NCBI GenBank assembly: GCA_032054765.1
Contig: DAMBSC010000003.1
Coordinates: forward strand, 124,001 to 188,000
Reading direction: 5' to 3'
Origin: DFXE01 sp032054765
GTDB taxonomy: Bacteria; Bacteroidota; Bacteroidia; Bacteroidales; Tannerellaceae
DNA: 64,000 nt
Below, one piece after another: positions 35,154-44,143 of the stretch (positions are counted from its first letter, which is position 1; each line of letters opens with the position of its first letter). The notes beneath the pieces are model-generated. The model was given only the letters and a program-made list of their open reading frames with translations. It had not been told where the DNA came from and did not search any database. A program made the position numbers and the translations under genes.

Positions 35154-35861
35154 ATGAACAAAAGAATATACCTACTTCTACTTTTTTCTTTTTATATGGT
35201 AGGGTATATCTGCTCCCAGACAAAGCCTCAGGCAGATTACAATTATCTCATATATCTTCCTAAAGATTATGTTGAACAAGACAAGAATTACCCTCTGGTT
35301 ATTTATCTTCATGGAGGATCACATAAAGGAAATGATTTAAATAAATTAAAGGAATACGGATTACCTTATTTGACGGATCAGGGACATAATTTTGATTTCA
35401 TCATCATATCACCGCAATGCCCGGAAAATAAATACTGGTCATCAGAAGATTGGTTTGGACCATTATATTCAAAAATAAAAACTGGATATCGCGTCGATAC
35501 TAATAAAGTTTATCTCACCGGTATAAGTATGGGAGGATATGGTACTTATATTGTTGCGATGGATTATCCTGATAAATTTGCCGCAATAGTACCTTTATGC
35601 GGAGGTTGTAATGATAGCGACACTACTCGTATTTGTAATCTTAAAGACATTCCCATATGGACGTTCCATGGAACAGCTGATGACCTGATACCTCTATCAG
35701 AAACAGAACGAATTGTAAATGCATTGAACAAGTGTGATGGGAAAATTAAGTTTACAAAGTTAAAAGATGAAGGACATGGTATACAGTACCTTTATGAGAA
35801 AAACCCTGAAATATATAAATGGATGCTCAAGCAAAGTCGGTCAGATAAACAACAAAGATAG
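35154..35861 (+). CDS. Secreted alpha/beta-hydrolase (prolyl oligopeptidase/esterase-like)
   Basis: The 235 residues start with a signal peptide (to about 22). The hydrolase fold shows the oxyanion segment YLHGG, the nucleophile elbow GISMGGYGT, the acid in HGTADDLIPL and the base in DEGHG. It resembles the phospholipase/carboxylesterase-like hydrolases often linked with feruloyl or acetyl ester cleavage. The substrate is not known. Confidence 0.82.
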   Translation: MNKRIYLLLLFSFYMVGYICSQTKPQADYNYLIYLPKDYVEQDKNYPLVIYLHGGSHKGNDLNKLKEYGLPYLTDQGHNFDFIIISPQCPENKYWSSEDWFGPLYSKIKTGYRVDTNKVYLTGISMGGYGTYIVAMDYPDKFAAIVPLCGGCNDSDTTRICNLKDIPIWTFHGTADDLIPLSETERIVNALNKCDGKIKFTKLKDEGHGIQYLYEKNPEIYKWMLKQSRSDKQQR

Positions 35862-35965
35862 TATTCATATAATTGGGTTGGCGATAATACTTAAATAAGC
35901 AATAGAATATAAAACTTTAATAAGATAATTCATGTTATTTATGACATATCTATAAAAGGTTCACT

Positions 35966-37381
35966 ATGGGCTGGCATATTGTAATAGCTGTTTATATACT
36001 GTTATTAATTGTACTAATATGTAATATTATTCTTGATTATGATAACCGTAATCCGGTAAAAACCATTGCCTGGATATTTGCTATATTATTTATCCCTGTC
36101 TTGGCTATGATTATTTATTATATGGTCGGAAGAAATACCAGGAAAAAGCGTTCAAAGTTCAAGAAATGGAGAGATGAGTTTAACGGCCGACACAAACGTT
36201 CGTATAATTTTGAGACGAACGATCCTGCCTGTGCAGATCATGTAGAACTGAAAAATATTATATTTAATCTTGAGCATACAGCCTTATTCCCGGGAAATAA
36301 TATCGAAGTGTATCCCAGTGGAAAGATAAAATTTGAACATCTGTTAGTAGATATTGAAAACGCTAAAAAACATATCAATATATTTTATTATACTATCGGG
36401 GATGATAAAATTGGAAAAAGACTTAAAGACAAATTAATTTGTAAAGTAAAAGAAGGATTAGATATCCGGTTAATATATGATGGTGTGGGATGCAACCAAA
36501 CAAATCATACCTATTTCAGGCAAATGAAAGATGCCGGAGTGGATGTCAGAACCTTTCTTCCTCTAAGTTTTCCTCGTATATTACGCAATCTCAATTATCG
36601 AAATCATAAAAAAATTGTGATAATAGATGGTAAAATGGCGTATACTGGTGGAATCAATGTAAAAGATGAATATATTGACGGATTACAATGGGGTAAATGG
36701 AATGATTGTCATTTTAAGATAGAGGGAACAGCAGCACAGGGACTTCAATCTGTTTTTCTGGCAGACTGGTATTATGTATCCGGAGAATATTTATCTGATG
36801 ATAGCTTCTACCCTCCGGTTAATACCATTGGTAAAAGTTATGTACAAATTGTAAATAGTGAACCGTTAGGTTTACATGCAAATATCCTGGAAGCAATGTT
36901 CGTTGCAGTGACCAGAGCCAAGAAAAGCATTTATATTGAGACTCCTTATTTTATTCCTCCGGCCTGTCTTTTACGAGCCATACAAACTGCAGCAATGTCT
37001 GGATTGGATGTTCGTTTGGTTATTCCACGACGATCGGATAACGGTAGCGTCCAACATGCTTCAAATACATTTATAGAAACTCTCTTAAGAAACAATGTAA
37101 AAGTATATCAATATATAAAAGGATTTACTCATTCTAAACTTATGATAATTGATGATAATCTGGTGATAGCAGGTTCTTCCAATCTTGATATCAGAAGTCT
37201 TGAATTACATTTTGAAACAAATATTTTCATCTACGATAAAAAAATAGCCAAAACAGTGAAAGATATTTATTTGAAGGATATAAGAGATTCTGAAATTATA
37301 TTATTAGAACAATGGATCAACCGGCCAAAACGAATTAAATTTATGGAGGCATGCTTCAGGCTCTTGTCTCCGCTATTCTAA
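35966..37381 (+). CDS. cls: Cardiolipin synthase
   Basis: The 471 residues have two N-terminal membrane helices (about 4-22, 34-52) and two phospholipase D motifs: NHKKIVIIDGKMAYTGGIN and HSKLMIIDDNLVIAGSSNLD. This is the ClsA/B-type layout that joins two phosphatidylglycerols into cardiolipin at the inner membrane. Length is normal. Confidence 0.92.
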   Translation: MGWHIVIAVYILLLIVLICNIILDYDNRNPVKTIAWIFAILFIPVLAMIIYYMVGRNTRKKRSKFKKWRDEFNGRHKRSYNFETNDPACADHVELKNIIFNLEHTALFPGNNIEVYPSGKIKFEHLLVDIENAKKHINIFYYTIGDDKIGKRLKDKLICKVKEGLDIRLIYDGVGCNQTNHTYFRQMKDAGVDVRTFLPLSFPRILRNLNYRNHKKIVIIDGKMAYTGGINVKDEYIDGLQWGKWNDCHFKIEGTAAQGLQSVFLADWYYVSGEYLSDDSFYPPVNTIGKSYVQIVNSEPLGLHANILEAMFVAVTRAKKSIYIETPYFIPPACLLRAIQTAAMSGLDVRLVIPRRSDNGSVQHASNTFIETLLRNNVKVYQYIKGFTHSKLMIIDDNLVIAGSSNLDIRSLELHFETNIFIYDKKIAKTVKDIYLKDIRDSEIILLEQWINRPKRIKFMEACFRLLSPLF

Positions 37382-37412
37382 AACAATTTACAATCATATT
37401 TTTTTCGTTTTC

Positions 37413-37562
37413 AGAGCATGCGTTGACCAGGTATATGCCTCAAACGATCATGGCAAAGTCCATATGATCGAAAGAATAGAGTTTCGTCACGGTATACATA
37501 CAGTCGAATATGTCGGATCTATAGACTTAGGTACACGAGAGTATGAACTTGTAATGGTTTAA
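37413..37562 (+). pseudogene. C-terminal coding fragment of an unidentified protein
   Basis: An open frame of 49 codons (ACVDQVYASNDHGKVHMIER, then FRHGIHTVEYVGSIDLGTRE) ends in TAA and is followed by a good terminator, yet has no start with a full N-terminus. A short protein from the inner ATG at 37464 is possible. I do not recognise the family. The rest of the 438-bp gap (37382-37819) holds the terminator, a promoter and a long leader. Confidence 0.45.
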
Positions 37563-37575
37563 ATACAAAATATAC

Positions 37576-37608
37576 AGAGAAAGGATTATAATAAAAATCC
37601 TTTTCTCT
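37576..37608 (+). terminator. Terminator after the 37413 fragment
   Basis: AGAGAAAGGATT (37576-37587) pairs with AATCCTTTTCTCT (37596-37608), an imperfect 12-bp stem followed by a T-rich run. Confidence 0.7.
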
Positions 37609-37615
37609 TATTCTC

Positions 37616-37647
37616 TTTTGCATCATTCATAAAAAAGCATATCTTTG
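37616..37647 (+). promoter_or_regulatory. Promoter of the cold-shock/RRM operon
   Basis: TTTTG (37616-37620), exactly 19 bp, then TATCTTTG (37640-37647): an ideal Bacteroidetes promoter. It leaves a leader of about 165 nt before the ATG at 37820. Confidence 0.75.
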
Positions 37648-37652
37648 TAGAG

Positions 37653-37819
37653 ATTACAAGTAAGTTCATTTTGATCTTTCTCTCCTGTGCAATAATTCCT
37701 GTATACATTTACCGGATCATTTCATTGTAGATATCGACCTTTTTTAACTTCTTTGATTAAAGAGTATACTATGTTAGTTACTCTTATTTATTATTTTATA
37801 TTAACTTAAAAGAAATCAG
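37653..37819 (+). other. Long 5' leader of the cold-shock gene
   Basis: About 165 nt without a reading frame separate the promoter and the cold-shock ATG. Long leaders of cold-shock genes in other bacteria (cspA) act as RNA thermosensors. That role is inferred here; I could not define a fold by eye. Confidence 0.4.
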
Positions 37820-38284
37820 ATGGCAAGACCCGCTTCAACAAGCAAAAGAGATAACGAGAAGAAGAAACAATCCAAACGCAAAGAAAAACTGAAACGTAAG
37901 GAAGATAGGAAAACCAATAATAGCAAAGGTGCTTCTTTGGAAGAGATGTTCGCCTATGTAGACGAAAACGGAATGATCACTTCAACTCCTCCTGAAATCA
38001 GAGAAAAAGATGAAGAAACTGACTTAGACAGTATCGTTATTTCTACGCCTAAAAAAGAAGAAGTGGATGAGAATACTTTATTCAAAGGGAGAGTAGAATT
38101 TTTCAATGAATCAAAAGGTTATGGCTTTATAAAAGACCTCGAGAGTGTTAAAAAATACTTTTTTCATATAAGTTCTGCTCCAAACGATATAAAAGAAGGG
38201 AATTTGGTTAACTTTGAACTCGAACGTGGAGCACGTGATTTGAATGCAGTAAACATACAATATGAGGATAATAAATCCTCTTAA
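37820..38284 (+). CDS. Cold-shock domain protein with long basic N-terminus
   Basis: The 154 residues have a very basic first 35 residues (KKKQSKRKEKLKRKEDRK), an acidic linker, and a cold-shock domain at about 87-150 (GRVEFFNESKGYGFIKD, KKYFFHIS), with the aromatic RNA-binding residues kept. It would bind single-stranded RNA as a chaperone. It is followed 23 bp later by an RRM protein, forming an RNA-binding operon. Confidence 0.9.
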   Translation: MARPASTSKRDNEKKKQSKRKEKLKRKEDRKTNNSKGASLEEMFAYVDENGMITSTPPEIREKDEETDLDSIVISTPKKEEVDENTLFKGRVEFFNESKGYGFIKDLESVKKYFFHISSAPNDIKEGNLVNFELERGARDLNAVNIQYEDNKSS

Positions 38285-38307
38285 ATTCAATAATTAATTA
38301 AAAAAGA

Positions 38308-38625
38308 ATGAACATTTACATTTCAAATTTAAGTTACGGTGTAAAAGAAGCCGACTTAAACGAATTATTTAGCGAGTATGGTGAAGTAAGCTCTGCTAAA
38401 ATTATCACAGACAGAGAAACCGGTAGATCTAGGGGCTTCGGATTTGTGGAAATGCCAAACGATGAAGAAGGTCAAAAAGCTATTGATGAACTTAATGGAG
38501 CAGAATACGATGGAAAGGAAATTTCTGTTAGTGTTGCCAGACCTCGTGAAGAAAGAGGCGGTGGAGGCTTCAACAGAAACAATAACCGTGGTGGAGGCGG
38601 TGGATACAATTCAAGAAGATATTAA
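38308..38625 (+). CDS. RRM-type RNA-binding protein with Gly/Arg-rich tail
   Basis: The 105 residues are one RNA recognition motif: RNP2 IYISNL (3-8) and RNP1 RGFGFVEM (42-49). A glycine/arginine/asparagine tail (about 84-105) follows, as in cold-induced RRM proteins of Bacteroidetes and cyanobacteria. It ends in a strong terminator. Confidence 0.93.
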   Translation: MNIYISNLSYGVKEADLNELFSEYGEVSSAKIITDRETGRSRGFGFVEMPNDEEGQKAIDELNGAEYDGKEISVSVARPREERGGGGFNRNNNRGGGGGYNSRRY

Positions 38626-38642
38626 TTGATTCATCTATATGC

Positions 38643-38675
38643 AAAAAAGGTATTCCAAAAGAATACCTTTTTTTT
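38643..38675 (+). terminator. Strong rho-independent terminator of the csp-RRM operon
   Basis: AAAAAAGGTATTC (38643-38655), CCAAAA-type loop, GAATACCTTTTTTTT (38661-38675): a 13-bp stem with a long T run. Confidence 0.88.
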
Positions 38676-38686
38676 GTAAATATAAA

Positions 38687-38720
38687 TTTGTATAAATCAG
38701 TTATCTTTACGGTAGGTTTG
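38687..38720 (+). promoter_or_regulatory. Promoter of the GNAT gene at 38733
   Basis: TTTG (38687-38690), 22-bp spacer, TAGGTTTG (38713-38720). It decides the start codon: the TTG at 38688 lies within it and the ATG at 38724 would be at the transcription start, so 38733 is preferred. Confidence 0.55.
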
Positions 38721-38732
38721 GTAATGAATAAA

Positions 38733-39221
38733 ATGGAAATAAGAAAAACTTCACATACTGATATTAATGACATCATGGATATTTATGAATATGCACGTTC
38801 CTTTATGCAAAGTACCGGAAACGGAAACCAATGGATCAATGGTTATCCATCACGAGAATTAATAATGCAGGATATCCAGGAAGGAAGTAGTTATGTAATA
38901 ATTGACAATTCTGATAAAATAACCGGAACCTTTTATTTTAAAATAGACAATGATCCTACTTATAATAAGATATATAATGGTCAATGGCTTAATAATAATC
39001 CTTATGGTGTTATCCATCGTTTAGCCGGTGGAGGTAGAACCAAAGGTCTTGCTTCAATTTGTCTAAAATGGTGCTTCAAGCAATGCAGCAATATACGCGT
39101 AGACACACATCATGATAATAAAGTCATGCAGAACATACTAAAAAAAATGGGATTTTCAGAATGTGGAATCATCTATATTGCAAATGGTACCGAAAGAATC
39201 GCTTTTCAAAAGCAAGAATGA
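38733..39221 (+). CDS. GNAT-family N-acetyltransferase
   Basis: The 162 residues resemble GNAT proteins whose acetyl-CoA loop is replaced by GVIHRLAGGGRTKGLASICL, followed by NIRVDTHHDNKVMQNILKKM and GFSECGIIYI. This subgroup is common in Bacteroidales and Firmicutes and of unknown substrate. The start is chosen from the promoter position. Confidence 0.8.
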   Translation: MEIRKTSHTDINDIMDIYEYARSFMQSTGNGNQWINGYPSRELIMQDIQEGSSYVIIDNSDKITGTFYFKIDNDPTYNKIYNGQWLNNNPYGVIHRLAGGGRTKGLASICLKWCFKQCSNIRVDTHHDNKVMQNILKKMGFSECGIIYIANGTERIAFQKQE

Positions 39222-39226
39222 TTAAA

Positions 39227-39556
39227 TCAGACAATATCATTTAAGACTTTTTCAAGCTCTTCGTGTGTATCGATTGTTTCTCCAATAAACTGTGGAAGAT
39301 TTAATTTTGTTTTTCTAAAAAGTCCTGCAATAGAACCATTATAACCTTTAAGCTCATCAACCGTAATGTTATATGTTCCTTTCACATCGTTATTTTTCCA
39401 GTGGTAAATGGTAATAAACTCTGCTTCAATATCTGTTTCCACATAACAAATCAGTTTTAAATGCTCGGTTTCATAAGTGTAATTACAACCCGTATCCAAT
39501 CGACCTTCATTAAAACCCTTCTCTATAAGTAGTTTTTCTAATTCTCTTGTTTTCAT
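39227..39556 (-). CDS. Hypothetical protein
   Basis: The 109 residues from the ATG at 39556 (MKTRELEKLLIEKGFNEGRL) have no recognised domain. The composition is that of a small soluble alpha/beta protein. The end is 5 bp from the convergent GNAT gene. It may be an immunity- or DUF-type protein, but nothing supports a function. Confidence 0.55.
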   Translation of the reverse strand: MKTRELEKLLIEKGFNEGRLDTGCNYTYETEHLKLICYVETDIEAEFITIYHWKNNDVKGTYNITVDELKGYNGSIAGLFRKTKLNLPQFIGETIDTHEELEKVLNDIV

Positions 39557-39696
39557 AATCAAAATTCTTTATTTGTAAAACAAGAATAAAGTGAAGATGT
39601 TCTGTAGTTCCAGGTATTTTCATCTACATTTTTCTGTTTACGAAATATATCAAAAAAATTTGTGATAATTATCAAAACAAAAAGGATATAATAAAA

Positions 39697-39733
39697 AATG
39701 CATAGAGGACTCTATCAAAGACCTCTATGCATT
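39697..39733 (-). terminator. Terminator of the xylose operon
   Basis: On the minus strand AATGCATAGAGG and CCTCTATGCATT form a 12-bp stem with a 13-nt loop, followed by TTTTTT-rich sequence, 23 bp after the transporter stop. Confidence 0.85.
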
Positions 39734-39755
39734 GAATTTTCATGAATAAAAAGAA

Positions 39756-41147
39756 CTATTTTATCCAGTATTGCTCCATTTCTTCCAGGGTTTTCCCTTT
39801 AGTTTCAGGAATCATTTTCCAAACGAATAATGCTGATAGAACAGCCATCAAGCCATAGAATCCATAGGTTAATGAACTACTAAATTCCATCATAGGCGGA
39901 TAGGTAGACGATATAAGATAATTGGCAGCCCATTGAGCAGCTACAGCTACGGCAACAGCCTGTCCACGAATCTTATTTGGAAATATCTCTGCTATTAATA
40001 CCCAACAGATTGGTCCCCACGACATCATGAACGAAGCTGTATATATAATAATAAACACCAACGTACTAATACCTATTATATTAAAAAAGGCCAATCCTGA
40101 AATCGCAAACATACCTATAGACATACCTATAGATCCGACAATTAACAATGGCTTACGTCCCCACTTATCAACTGTCAGGATAGCAACTACCGTAAAAATT
40201 ACATTTACTAACCCCATCACTATGGTTTGAAGCATCGATGCATCTTTAGCTGCCCCCATGCTTTCAAAGATACGTGGAGCATAATAAAGAGCTACATTGA
40301 TACCTACAAACTGCTGGAATACTGAAAGTAAAATACCAATAATTATTACCCTAACACCATATGAGAATAACTTTCCTTTTACGGATTCCGATACTGTTCC
40401 TTTAATCTCACTTAAAATATTTTGTGCTCTTTCTTTAGATCCATTGATCTTTTCAAGAACAGATAAAGCTTTATCATCCTGATGAGTAAGCGCTAGATAC
40501 CGGGGTGTTTCAGGTACAAAAAAGACCAATATACCAAACAATCCGGCAGGGATTGCCTCCGAAGCAAACATATATCGCCATCCTATAGTATTTATCCAAT
40601 CAATGGTCTGTCCATTGGCAATACCCCAATTCACAAAATAGACTACCAGCATACCAAAAATAATAGCAAACTGGTTGAAAGAAACCAAGCGACCTCGAAT
40701 CTCTGCCGGAGCAATTTCACCAATATACATTGGGCATACAGCTGATGCCAGCCCCACTCCTATTCCACCTATAATACGATAGAAATTAAAAACAACCAGC
40801 AGACTTATAGAGGGTTCACCTTTTGTGAAAAAGAATGTTTCCGGAAAACCGGAACCTAAAGCTGAAACAAAGAATAAAGACGCTGCAAGAAGAAGTGATC
40901 TTTTACGCCCTAACCGGGAGGAAAAGAATCCCGACAAGGCTCCTCCAATAATACATCCTATCAAAGCGCTGGAGACAGTTGCTCCATGAGCGAATGCGCT
41001 TAAGCCTAAAGGACGTATAATAAAAGCCTCTATAGACTTCTCAGCTCCGGATATTACAGCCGTATCATATCCAAAAAGTAATCCGCCAATTGTAGCAACA
41101 AGTGTTATACCAAAGACATAGGCAGAGTTATAATTTTTATTACTCAT
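39756..41147 (-). CDS. xylE: Sugar-porter MFS transporter (xylose:proton symporter type)
   Basis: The 463 residues have 12 membrane segments and the sugar-porter signatures GYDTAVISGAE (first helix), SSRLGRKRSLL, PMYIGEIAPAEIRGRLVSFN, VPETPRYL and PETKGKTLEEME at the C-terminus. It is the last gene of the leftward xylR-like/xylB/xylA operon, which points to D-xylose uptake with protons. Confidence 0.88.
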   Translation of the reverse strand: MSNKNYNSAYVFGITLVATIGGLLFGYDTAVISGAEKSIEAFIIRPLGLSAFAHGATVSSALIGCIIGGALSGFFSSRLGRKRSLLLAASLFFVSALGSGFPETFFFTKGEPSISLLVVFNFYRIIGGIGVGLASAVCPMYIGEIAPAEIRGRLVSFNQFAIIFGMLVVYFVNWGIANGQTIDWINTIGWRYMFASEAIPAGLFGILVFFVPETPRYLALTHQDDKALSVLEKINGSKERAQNILSEIKGTVSESVKGKLFSYGVRVIIIGILLSVFQQFVGINVALYYAPRIFESMGAAKDASMLQTIVMGLVNVIFTVVAILTVDKWGRKPLLIVGSIGMSIGMFAISGLAFFNIIGISTLVFIIIYTASFMMSWGPICWVLIAEIFPNKIRGQAVAVAVAAQWAANYLISSTYPPMMEFSSSLTYGFYGLMAVLSALFVWKMIPETKGKTLEEMEQYWIK

Positions 41148-41163
41148 AAAAATAAATTGAATG

Positions 41164-41232
41164 TTGAAAATTGAAAGTTAAAGACGAAATAATTTCAAAC
41201 TAATTTCAGTTTTCAACTTTCAATTTTCAATT
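41164..41232. repeat. Inverted repeat of the TTTTCAACTTTCAATTTTCA family between xylA and the transporter
   Basis: TTGAAAATTGAAAGTT (41164-41179) and AACTTTCAATTTTCAA (41215-41230) are perfect 16-bp arms around a 35-nt loop. The stem would sit in the operon message just after xylA and could stabilise or separate it from the transporter mRNA. The same motif recurs at 46712 and 60256. Confidence 0.75.
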
Positions 41233-42563
41233 TATTTTATGTGATTATTAATTATCATTTCATACAACTCTTGTTTGCCGCTTAGCTGTTTCGGCTCGTC
41301 GTTATTAAGAGCGATAGTACGCAAGTCTTCAAGGGTAAGTTTTCCATCTTCAAAGTCTTTACCTTGACCACTGTTGAAGCTATCATAACGATCAGCACGC
41401 ATTTTTCTGTAATCCGAGTTTTCCAGAATATCAGCCGCGGTAATTAGTGCACGGGCAAATGTATCCATACCACCAATATGGGCAAGGAAGATATCTTCAA
41501 GATCCGTGGAATTACGACGAGTTTTTGCATCGAAATTCGTTCCTCCTGTCGTTAAACCGCCAGCTTCAAGAATTACAAGCCAAGCCTGTGTCAATTCATA
41601 CAAATCCATTGGGAATTGGTCCGTATCCCAACCGTTTTGATAATCACCACGATTAGCATCTATACTGCAAAGCATACCTGCATCAGCAGCAGCCTGTAGC
41701 TCATGTTCAAATGTGTGCCCGGCTAATGTTGCATGATTTACTTCAACATTTAAAGCAAAATCTTTATCCAAGCTATAATAGCGAAGAAAACCAATTACAG
41801 TTTCTGCATCGACATCGTATTGATGTTTAGTGGGTTCCATTGGTTTAGGTTCAATCAGAAAAGTACCTTTAAAGCCATTCTTACGGGCATAATCACGAGC
41901 CATAGTAAGCATCATCGCCAGATGGTCTTTCTCTCGCTTCATATTTGTATTCAGAAGACTCATATAACCTTCTCTCCCACCCCAGAATACATAGTTTTCA
42001 CCACCTAACGCAATTGTCGCATCAATAGCATTCTTGATTTGTGTTCCGGCACAAGCTACAGCAGGAAAATAAGGATTTGTGGCCGCACCATTCATATAAC
42101 GGGTATGTCCGAAAACGTTTGCTGTTCCCCAAAGTAATTTCTTTCCTGTCTCATTCTGAAGTTGTTTAGCATAGTCAACCATCGTAAAGAGTCGTCTTTC
42201 AAACTCGGCTAAAGATGGTCCTTCATCTACTAAGTCTACATCATGGAAGCAGTAATAAGGTATATTACATTTAGTCAGAAATTCAAAAGCTGCATCCATT
42301 TTATATTTGGCACGTACCATCGGGTCAGGAGAAGCATTCCATGGGAATGTCTTAGTTCCACCACCAAAAGGATCACCTCCTTCAGCACATAATGTATGCC
42401 AGTAAGCCATAGCGAAACGCAAATGATCTTTCAGGCTTTTACCTAATACAACTTTATTTTCATCATAATAATGAAAAGCTAATGGATTCTTTGACTCCGT
42501 TCCTTCAAACTGTATCTTTCCTATTCCCGGAAAAAATTCTTTCTCTCCTTTATAAAAGCTCAT
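41232..42563 (-). CDS. xylA: Xylose isomerase
   Basis: The 443 residues match class II xylose isomerases (EFFPGIGKIQFEGTESKNPL, FCFHDVDL-type block PYYCFHDVDLVDEGPSL, VFWGGREGYMSLLNT, LIEPKPMEPTKHQYD, SIDANRGD), with the metal-binding Glu, His and Asp residues in place. It converts D-xylose to D-xylulose, the substrate of the xylulokinase encoded upstream. Confidence 0.95.
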   Translation of the reverse strand: MSFYKGEKEFFPGIGKIQFEGTESKNPLAFHYYDENKVVLGKSLKDHLRFAMAYWHTLCAEGGDPFGGGTKTFPWNASPDPMVRAKYKMDAAFEFLTKCNIPYYCFHDVDLVDEGPSLAEFERRLFTMVDYAKQLQNETGKKLLWGTANVFGHTRYMNGAATNPYFPAVACAGTQIKNAIDATIALGGENYVFWGGREGYMSLLNTNMKREKDHLAMMLTMARDYARKNGFKGTFLIEPKPMEPTKHQYDVDAETVIGFLRYYSLDKDFALNVEVNHATLAGHTFEHELQAAADAGMLCSIDANRGDYQNGWDTDQFPMDLYELTQAWLVILEAGGLTTGGTNFDAKTRRNSTDLEDIFLAHIGGMDTFARALITAADILENSDYRKMRADRYDSFNSGQGKDFEDGKLTLEDLRTIALNNDEPKQLSGKQELYEMIINNHIK

Positions 42564-42641
42564 AATTTAATTGTTAATTGTTAATTATAAATTGTTTAAA
42601 TATCGTCTCGAATTAATTGTAAAATAATTAATCATTAATAA
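42564..42641. repeat. AT-rich inverted repeat between xylB and xylA
   Basis: TTAATTGTTAATTGTTAATT at the right of xylA and AATAATTAACAATTAA next to the xylB stop are imperfect inverted copies. Similar TTAATTGTTAATT satellites are frequent between Bacteroidetes genes. It may be an mRNA processing or stability element within the operon. Confidence 0.5.
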
Positions 42642-44132
42642 TTAACAATTAATCATTTTTTCCAACTGTTCTTTCCATACTCCATAAGCACCACGGTATT
42701 TATCTGCTTTAAAATTATCTGGTTCTATCACATCTATTTGCTTTAAAGAGGCAAACGCTTCTTTTGCTGACGAATAAATACCAGCTCCAATACCAGCTCC
42801 TTTGGCTGCACCTATAGCGCCATTCGTATCATATAACTCTATAACAGATCCGGTAACACCAGCTAAAGCTTCTTTAAATAAAGGACTTAAAAACATATTT
42901 GCGTTACCTGCACGAATAATCTGAATGTCGATACCCATCTCATTCATAATATCCATCCCGTATTTAAAGGAGAAAACTATTCCTTCCTGCGCAGCACGGG
43001 CGATGTGATGCCGATTATGGATATTGAAGTTAAGTCCGTACAAAGAACATTCAATCTCTTTATTCATTAACATGCGCTCCGCTCCATTTCCAAACGGAAG
43101 AATAGAAAGACCTTCTGATCCTATAGGTATAGTGGAAGCCATCTCGTTTAGTTCGTCATAACTGATACCTTGTGGGGCCACGTTACGTTTTATCCACGAA
43201 TTAAGGATACCAACCCCATTGATACAAAGTAATACTCCCAGACGTGTATATTCAGGTGCATGATTTACATGCGCAAACGTATTTACACGTGAAAATGTAT
43301 CATAATTTACATGTTCATTTACACCATATACGACTCCAGATGTTCCAGCCGTTGCAGCAATCTCTCCAGGATGAAGTACATTTAATGAGAGGGCATTATT
43401 AGGCTGATCTCCTGCCCGATAAGTTACAGGAGTACCTTTTTTTAACCCTAATTCCAAAGCAACAGAGTCCAATAACTCTCCCTGTACACCAAAAGTGGGA
43501 CATATAGCAGGTATCAAATCCATATCAAACCCGAAATAATTCATCACATCGGAAGATACTTGATTTTCTTTGAAATCCCAAAAGATACCTTCTGATAAAC
43601 CTGATACAGTTGTCATTATATCACCTGTCATACGCATAGCTATAAAGTCCCCAGGTAACATAAACTTATATGTCGATTCAAATACCTGTGGTTCATTATC
43701 TTTTACCCAGGCTAACTTAGCAGCCGTGAAATTACCTGGAGAATTAAGCAAATGGGAAAGAACTTTATTTTCTCCGATATCGTGAAAAGCACGCTCTCCA
43801 TAGGGTACAGCTCGGCTATCACACCAGATGATAGACGGTCTTAATACTTCCATTTGTTTGTTTACAAGTACCAGGCCATGCATTTGATAGGAAATTCCTA
43901 TTGCTTTGATATCTTCTCCTTGTATACTGATTTTATTAATGGCCCCTTTAATAGCCAATTTCAGATACTCCCACCAATCATCAGGATTTTGCTCTGCCCA
44001 ACCGGGTTTTATAGCTATCATAGGGGCTTCTTCTTTTGGGAAAAAGTCTGAACTAACGGTTAATCCGCTTTCCTGATCTACAATGGAAGCTTTTACAGAA
44101 GAACTTCCAATATCACATCCTAATAGATACAT
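42642..44132 (-). CDS. xylB: Xylulokinase
   Basis: The 496 residues are an FGGY-family kinase: the phosphate-1 loop LGCDIGSSSVKASIVD, the sugar-site MHGLVLV and later ATAGTSGVVYG and IGAAKGAGIGAG for nucleotide binding. It phosphorylates D-xylulose to xylulose-5-phosphate for the pentose phosphate pathway. It starts 11 bp after the NUDIX regulator gene. Confidence 0.93.
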   Translation of the reverse strand: MYLLGCDIGSSSVKASIVDQESGLTVSSDFFPKEEAPMIAIKPGWAEQNPDDWWEYLKLAIKGAINKISIQGEDIKAIGISYQMHGLVLVNKQMEVLRPSIIWCDSRAVPYGERAFHDIGENKVLSHLLNSPGNFTAAKLAWVKDNEPQVFESTYKFMLPGDFIAMRMTGDIMTTVSGLSEGIFWDFKENQVSSDVMNYFGFDMDLIPAICPTFGVQGELLDSVALELGLKKGTPVTYRAGDQPNNALSLNVLHPGEIAATAGTSGVVYGVNEHVNYDTFSRVNTFAHVNHAPEYTRLGVLLCINGVGILNSWIKRNVAPQGISYDELNEMASTIPIGSEGLSILPFGNGAERMLMNKEIECSLYGLNFNIHNRHHIARAAQEGIVFSFKYGMDIMNEMGIDIQIIRAGNANMFLSPLFKEALAGVTGSVIELYDTNGAIGAAKGAGIGAGIYSSAKEAFASLKQIDVIEPDNFKADKYRGAYGVWKEQLEKMINC

Positions 44133-44143
44133 ATACTATGGAT

